Translations under genes and position numbers: made by a program | The notes under the pieces: model-generated | The model's database searches: none | What the model was told of the DNA's origin: nothing | The model's input: only the letters and a program-made list of their open reading frames with translations | DNA from: an uncultured Prochlorococcus sp. | Lineage (GTDB): Bacteria; Cyanobacteriota; Cyanobacteriia; PCC-6307; Cyanobiaceae | Length of the DNA stretch: 15,136 nt | Assembly (NCBI GenBank): GCA_902578845.1 | Contig: CACHEM010000016.1 | Span: 1 to 15,136 of the forward strand | Direction: 5' to 3' | Shown here: positions 12,092-15,136 of the stretch, piece after piece | How positions within the stretch are numbered: position 1 is the stretch's first letter | How the letters are laid out: every line of letters begins with the position of its first letter

Positions 12092-12700
12092 ATGCTAGTT
12101 GATTTTAAAAGGCCCACTTCACATATTAAATATTTATCGTCATTTACCTCTGATGAGTGGATCAAACTCGCATTATCTAATCCAATAGATATCCTTATTG
12201 ACCATGCTCATTGTGAAAGAAAAGCAGCAGGAGTAGCTATTCAATTGATGTTTAGATATCCATCAGAACCAAATCTAGCAGAAGTTCTAAGTCCAATAGC
12301 GAGAGAGGAATTAGAGCATTTTGAAAAAATACTTTATTTTTTAAAGGACCTTGGACATTCTCTTGAGTCCTTAAAACCGCCTCCATATGGAGCTGAATTG
12401 TCCAAAAATATAAGAAAGGAAGAGCCCAATAGAATGCTTGATAGTTTCTTAATAGCAGGACTTATTGAAGCAAGAAGTCATGAAAGATTAAGCTTGCTTG
12501 CGCTGAATTCTGAAGATAAATCGTTTAAATCCCTTTATGAGTCTCTGCTTGAGAGTGAGGCAAGACATTTTGGGGTTTACTGGAAACTAGCGCAAACTAA
12601 ATTCCCTAAAAATCAAACTTTCAAAAGGTTAGAGGAATTGTCTGAAATTGAGTCATCAATACTAACTGAAACTTTTGTATTGCCAAGGGTACATAGTTAA
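12092..12700 (+). CDS. miaE: tRNA-(ms2io6A)-hydroxylase, MiaE-type di-iron protein
   Basis: Non-heme di-iron monooxygenase of the ferritin-like fold that hydroxylates the isopentenyl group of ms2i6A at tRNA position 37. The metal-ligand motifs are all visible: HAHCERKAA (Glu42), REELEHFE (Glu73, His76), LIEARSHER (Glu126) and ESEARHFGVYW (Glu156, His159). Length (202 aa) fits. It begins immediately after the aroQ stop and ends 16 bp before cobI, so the three core genes are probably one transcript. The functional link between shikimate, tRNA modification and cobalamin genes is not obvious; the arrangement probably reflects genome compaction. Confidence 0.93.
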   Translation: MLVDFKRPTSHIKYLSSFTSDEWIKLALSNPIDILIDHAHCERKAAGVAIQLMFRYPSEPNLAEVLSPIAREELEHFEKILYFLKDLGHSLESLKPPPYGAELSKNIRKEEPNRMLDSFLIAGLIEARSHERLSLLALNSEDKSFKSLYESLLESEARHFGVYWKLAQTKFPKNQTFKRLEELSEIESSILTETFVLPRVHS

Positions 12701-12716
12701 AGTTAATAAAATAAAA

Positions 12717-13472
12717 ATGATAAAAAACAAGTTCTTAAGTTTACTTAATCGATATAAAACTGATTTACCAACATTCACCATCGTTGGTGTAGGCCCTGGA
12801 GATCCATCGCTTTTAACAATTGCTGCTGTGGATGCAATAAAAAAAGCGAAAGTTATAGTTTTCCCAATATCAGATGATAATAAAAAGAGTTTCGCTGCGG
12901 AAATAGTCAAGAAGTACACCAAATTTAAAAAAAATATTCCTATCATCTTTCCAATGGCTAGGAAGGATTTTGATCCAGATGAAATATGGTCTAATGCTGT
13001 AGAAAAAATTGTGAAATTTATACAAAATGGCGAATCAGTTGTTTTACTTTGTCTTGGAGATACTTCACTATTTGCAAGTTCTTCTAATATTTTGAGGTTA
13101 ATAAAAAATAATCATGCTGAAATTATTACCAAAACAATACCTGGTATTTCCTCTATTTCAGCAGCAGCAGCTTTGAATGATTTTGATTTGGTAAAAAAAG
13201 GCGAGACATTGATCATCAAAGAATGCCCTTCTTCAGAATCTGAATTAACAACCCTAATTAGGGAAAGTAAGGCAAATAAAACAGTATTGGCAATTATGAA
13301 AGTTGGCAAAAGATGGAATTTAGTCAGGGAAATTTTAAAAAAAGAGGATATCATAAATACATCATTAATAGCTTTAAGTGTTGGGATGCCTGATCAAATT
13401 ATTCAATATGCATCACAATATAAAAAGGAATTTATGCCTTATTTCTCTTTGATTTTGATAAGGTTCGATTAA
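12717..13472 (+). CDS. cobI: Precorrin-2 C20-methyltransferase
   Basis: SAM-dependent tetrapyrrole methylase that adds the C20 methyl to precorrin-2 (or the cobalt form, CbiL) in cobalamin synthesis. Motifs: the N-terminal SAM loop GVGPGDP (24-30), LLCLGDTSLFAS (about 110-121) and PGISSISAAAA, with specificity to CobI/CbiL rather than CobA suggested by FPISDD and FPMARKD. Length is 251 aa. The ATG at 12717 is chosen since it begins a normal basic N-terminus; an ATT-type start at 12675 lies inside miaE. Its stop shares a base with the next ATG (TAATG), so the next gene is translationally coupled. Confidence 0.9.
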   Translation: MIKNKFLSLLNRYKTDLPTFTIVGVGPGDPSLLTIAAVDAIKKAKVIVFPISDDNKKSFAAEIVKKYTKFKKNIPIIFPMARKDFDPDEIWSNAVEKIVKFIQNGESVVLLCLGDTSLFASSSNILRLIKNNHAEIITKTIPGISSISAAAALNDFDLVKKGETLIIKECPSSESELTTLIRESKANKTVLAIMKVGKRWNLVREILKKEDIINTSLIALSVGMPDQIIQYASQYKKEFMPYFSLILIRFD

Positions 13473-13957
13473 TGTATAAAAAAGAAAAATTAGTTGAAAA
13501 TCAATTTACATGGCCAATATGTAAGGATCTATTATTTCTTGTTCTCGAAGATAGGGTTAGTGATGTTTTTGTTTGTGAATTGGTTTGGGAAAGACTTTTT
13601 TATACTAAAGCACTCTCTATAAATAATTGGGCCTTTAGCGCATTAACTCCTTCTTATTGGTCAGAAAAATTTGAAAAAGCTCCTCAAATCATTTCAGAGC
13701 GACCAGCCTCAGTACATTTGACTCGATCAATTCCAAAAGAGTATAAACAGGGATTGAAAAATTTTCTTAATTTTAAAGGCTATAAGATTAATGAACTCTA
13801 TCCGAGAAGAACTAGAAGAGCGACGGCAGTAAATTGGTTGATTTATTGGGCGATTGAAAATGATTGTTTTTCAAAAGATAGTGGATTAATGCCAAGTCCA
13901 AGTTCACCCCCTGTTAATCCAGTTAAAGGACATTTTGGCGATCCAGAAATTAAATAA
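13472..13957 (+). CDS. Conserved-looking hypothetical protein, 161 aa
   Basis: I cannot name this family. It is soluble, rich in Trp and aromatic residues (WPICKDLLFLVLEDR, WERLFYTKA, NNWAFSALTPSYWSEKF) and has a basic patch YPRRTRRATAVNWLIYWAIE in the C-terminal third, then a Pro-rich tail (MPSPSSPPVNPVKGHFGDPE). No catalytic motif or membrane helix is evident. The ATG overlaps the cobI stop by one base, and der follows 74 bp later. The dense coupling with core genes and its protein-like composition argue for a maintained cyanobacterial gene. The basic patch could contact nucleic acid, which is speculation. Confidence 0.8.
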   Translation: MYKKEKLVENQFTWPICKDLLFLVLEDRVSDVFVCELVWERLFYTKALSINNWAFSALTPSYWSEKFEKAPQIISERPASVHLTRSIPKEYKQGLKNFLNFKGYKINELYPRRTRRATAVNWLIYWAIENDCFSKDSGLMPSPSSPPVNPVKGHFGDPEIK

Positions 13958-14031
13958 GTTTTTTTGAAAAAGGTAAATGATTCTATTAAAGGTATAGTTG
14001 TAATGGATACTATTTTCTTTGGAGAGAAGAA

Positions 14032-15136
14032 TTGATTCTTCCTACAATAGCAATTATCGGAAGACCTAACGTTGGGAAATCTACCTTAGTTAATCGTCTT
14101 TGCCAAAGTAATGATGCAATAGTATTTGATAAGCCTGGTGTTACAAGAGATAGAACTTATCAAAATGCTTCATGGGGAGGCAAGGAATTTCAAATAGTTG
14201 ATACTGGAGGTTTAGTTTTTGATGATGATAGTGAATTTCTCCCAGAGATAAGGACACAAGTTTTCTTGGCTCTAGAAGAGGCTTCTCTCGCGTTATTGGT
14301 GGTAGATGGTAATCAAGGCGTTACTGATGGTGATTTATCAATAGCAAAATGGTTAAGAAACTCAAGCTGTAAAACAATTGTTGCTGTTAATAAATGTGAA
14401 TCTACTACTCTAGGAATATCCTTAGCTTCGGAGTTCTGGAAATTAGGATTGGGCGAACCTAACCCAGTTTCGGCTATTCATGGTTCAGGTACTGGAGATC
14501 TTTTAGATCTCGTTATTGGCGAACTTCCTGAAAATAATATTCAGGATGACGAAGAAAAGATAATGATGTCAATTATTGGTAGGCCTAATGTTGGTAAATC
14601 TAGTTTGTTAAATTCAATCTGTGGAGAAAAAAGAGCAATAGTTAGTGATATTAGTGGTACGACAACTGATTCAATAGATACGCTCATTAAAAAAGGTGAT
14701 AATCATTGGAAAATTATTGATACTGCAGGGATTAGAAGAAAGAAAAATGTTAAATATGGCACTGAATTCTTTGGTATTAATAGGGCTTTTAAATCTATAG
14801 ATAGAAGTGATGTTTGTGTTTTAGTTATAGATGCTATAGATGGAGTAACTGATCAAGACCAGAAGCTGGCTGGGCGCATAGAAGAACAAGGCAGAGCTTG
14901 TATAATTGTTGTTAATAAATGGGATCTTGTAGAAAAAAATAGTTCAACAATTTATCAAGTAGAAAAAGAACTTAGATCTAAACTTTATTTTTTACACTGG
15001 TCTAAAATGATTTTTATATCTGCCCTAACTGGTCAAAGGGTTGATAATATTTTTGAACATGCTCTTAATGCTGTAAATCAACATAGAAGAAGAGTTACAA
15101 CATCTGTAGTTAATGAAGTTCTTAAAGAATCAATCA
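14032..15136 (+). CDS. der: Ribosome-assembly GTPase Der (EngA), C-terminus beyond window
   Basis: Essential GTPase with two tandem G domains, acting in 50S ribosome assembly. First domain: G1 [10 protein letters not shown]2 in [11 protein letters not shown]3 DTGG, G4 NKCE. Second domain: G1 [20 protein letters not shown]3 DTAG, G4 NKWD. The C-terminal KH-like domain is only begun at the window end. The start is TTG at 14032: it gives [10 protein letters not shown], has GGAGAG at 14021-14026 with a five-base spacing, and no in-frame ATG or GTG precedes it before a TAA at 13987. A ten-codon frame from ATG 14003 overlaps this start in another phase and is probably chance. Confidence 0.96.
   Translation, partial: MILPTIAIIGRPNVGKSTLVNRLCQSNDAIVFDKPGVTRDRTYQNASWGGKEFQIVDTGGLVFDDDSEFLPEIRTQVFLALEEASLALLVVDGNQGVTDGDLSIAKWLRNSSCKTIVAVNKCESTTLGISLASEFWKLGLGEPNPVSAIHGSGTGDLLDLVIGELPENNIQDDEEKIMMSIIGRPNVGKSSLLNSICGEKRAIVSDISGTTTDSIDTLIKKGDNHWKIIDTAGIRRKKNVKYGTEFFGINRAFKSIDRSDVCVLVIDAIDGVTDQDQKLAGRIEEQGRACIIVVNKWDLVEKNSSTIYQVEKELRSKLYFLHWSKMIFISALTGQRVDNIFEHALNAVNQHRRRVTTSVVNEVLKESI

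Noticed and set aside
12675..12716. Longer start for cobI
   Set aside because: It would overlap the end of miaE by 26 bases and use a poor start codon; ATG 12717 gives a normal enzyme.

Overview
The window reads as chromosome of a marine picocyanobacterium, most likely a high-light-adapted Prochlorococcus. The DNA is very A+T-rich, genes are short and tightly packed, Shine-Dalgarno sites are mostly absent, and the protein repertoire fits that group: a PhnD-type substrate-binding lipoprotein, DUF411, DUF3721 and DUF3303 proteins, and an aroQ-miaE-cobI-der run. The organism call is inference from gene content and composition; no marker gene settles it.

Left block (1-4511, plus strand): an ABC importer for reduced phosphorus (phosphonate or phosphite). 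It has a lipoprotein (phnD), an ATPase (phnC) and two separate permeases (phnE, phnE2) whose reading frames share one base. An Acr3-type arsenite efflux carrier follows. A 55-residue gene on the minus strand overlaps the carrier's 3' end. No C-P lyase, phosphite dehydrogenase or arsenate reductase is in view.

Middle block (about 4500-11380) looks like a variable island of small genes. Its left part is a minus-strand series separated by copies of a 15-bp near-palindrome, GATCGACTGTCAATC (six copies at 4700, 5051, 5402, 6676, 7100 and 10830). The copies sit at the 3' ends of minus-strand genes, sometimes supplying the stop codon and sometimes followed by a terminator. The units carry an ABM-like protein; a cupredoxin, a PDZ protein and a membrane peptide; a DUF3303 protein; and a frameshifted remnant. 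A plus-strand operon (7358-9325) then encodes small membrane and metal-ligand proteins (MauE/DoxX-like, DUF411, DUF3721, PepSY-TM-like). A minus-strand group (9429-11256) holds an SdiA-regulated-type propeller, a coiled membrane protein and a frameshifted membrane protein. A nearly identical signal-peptide sequence (MKRLLL...) begins two unrelated genes and occurs twice more as an orphan, which suggests leader shuffling.

Right block (11385-15136): tRNA-Thr(GGU) and tRNA-Tyr(GUA) on the minus strand border the island. Core genes follow on the plus strand: aroQ, miaE, cobI, an unnamed cyanobacterial gene, and the GTPase gene der, cut by the window end. Three of these junctions are zero-gap or one-base overlaps.

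Most striking are the dispersed 3'-end repeat with its gene cassettes, the reused signal-peptide DNA, two single-base frameshifts in small genes, and a compact set of probable copper or thiol-redox envelope proteins.
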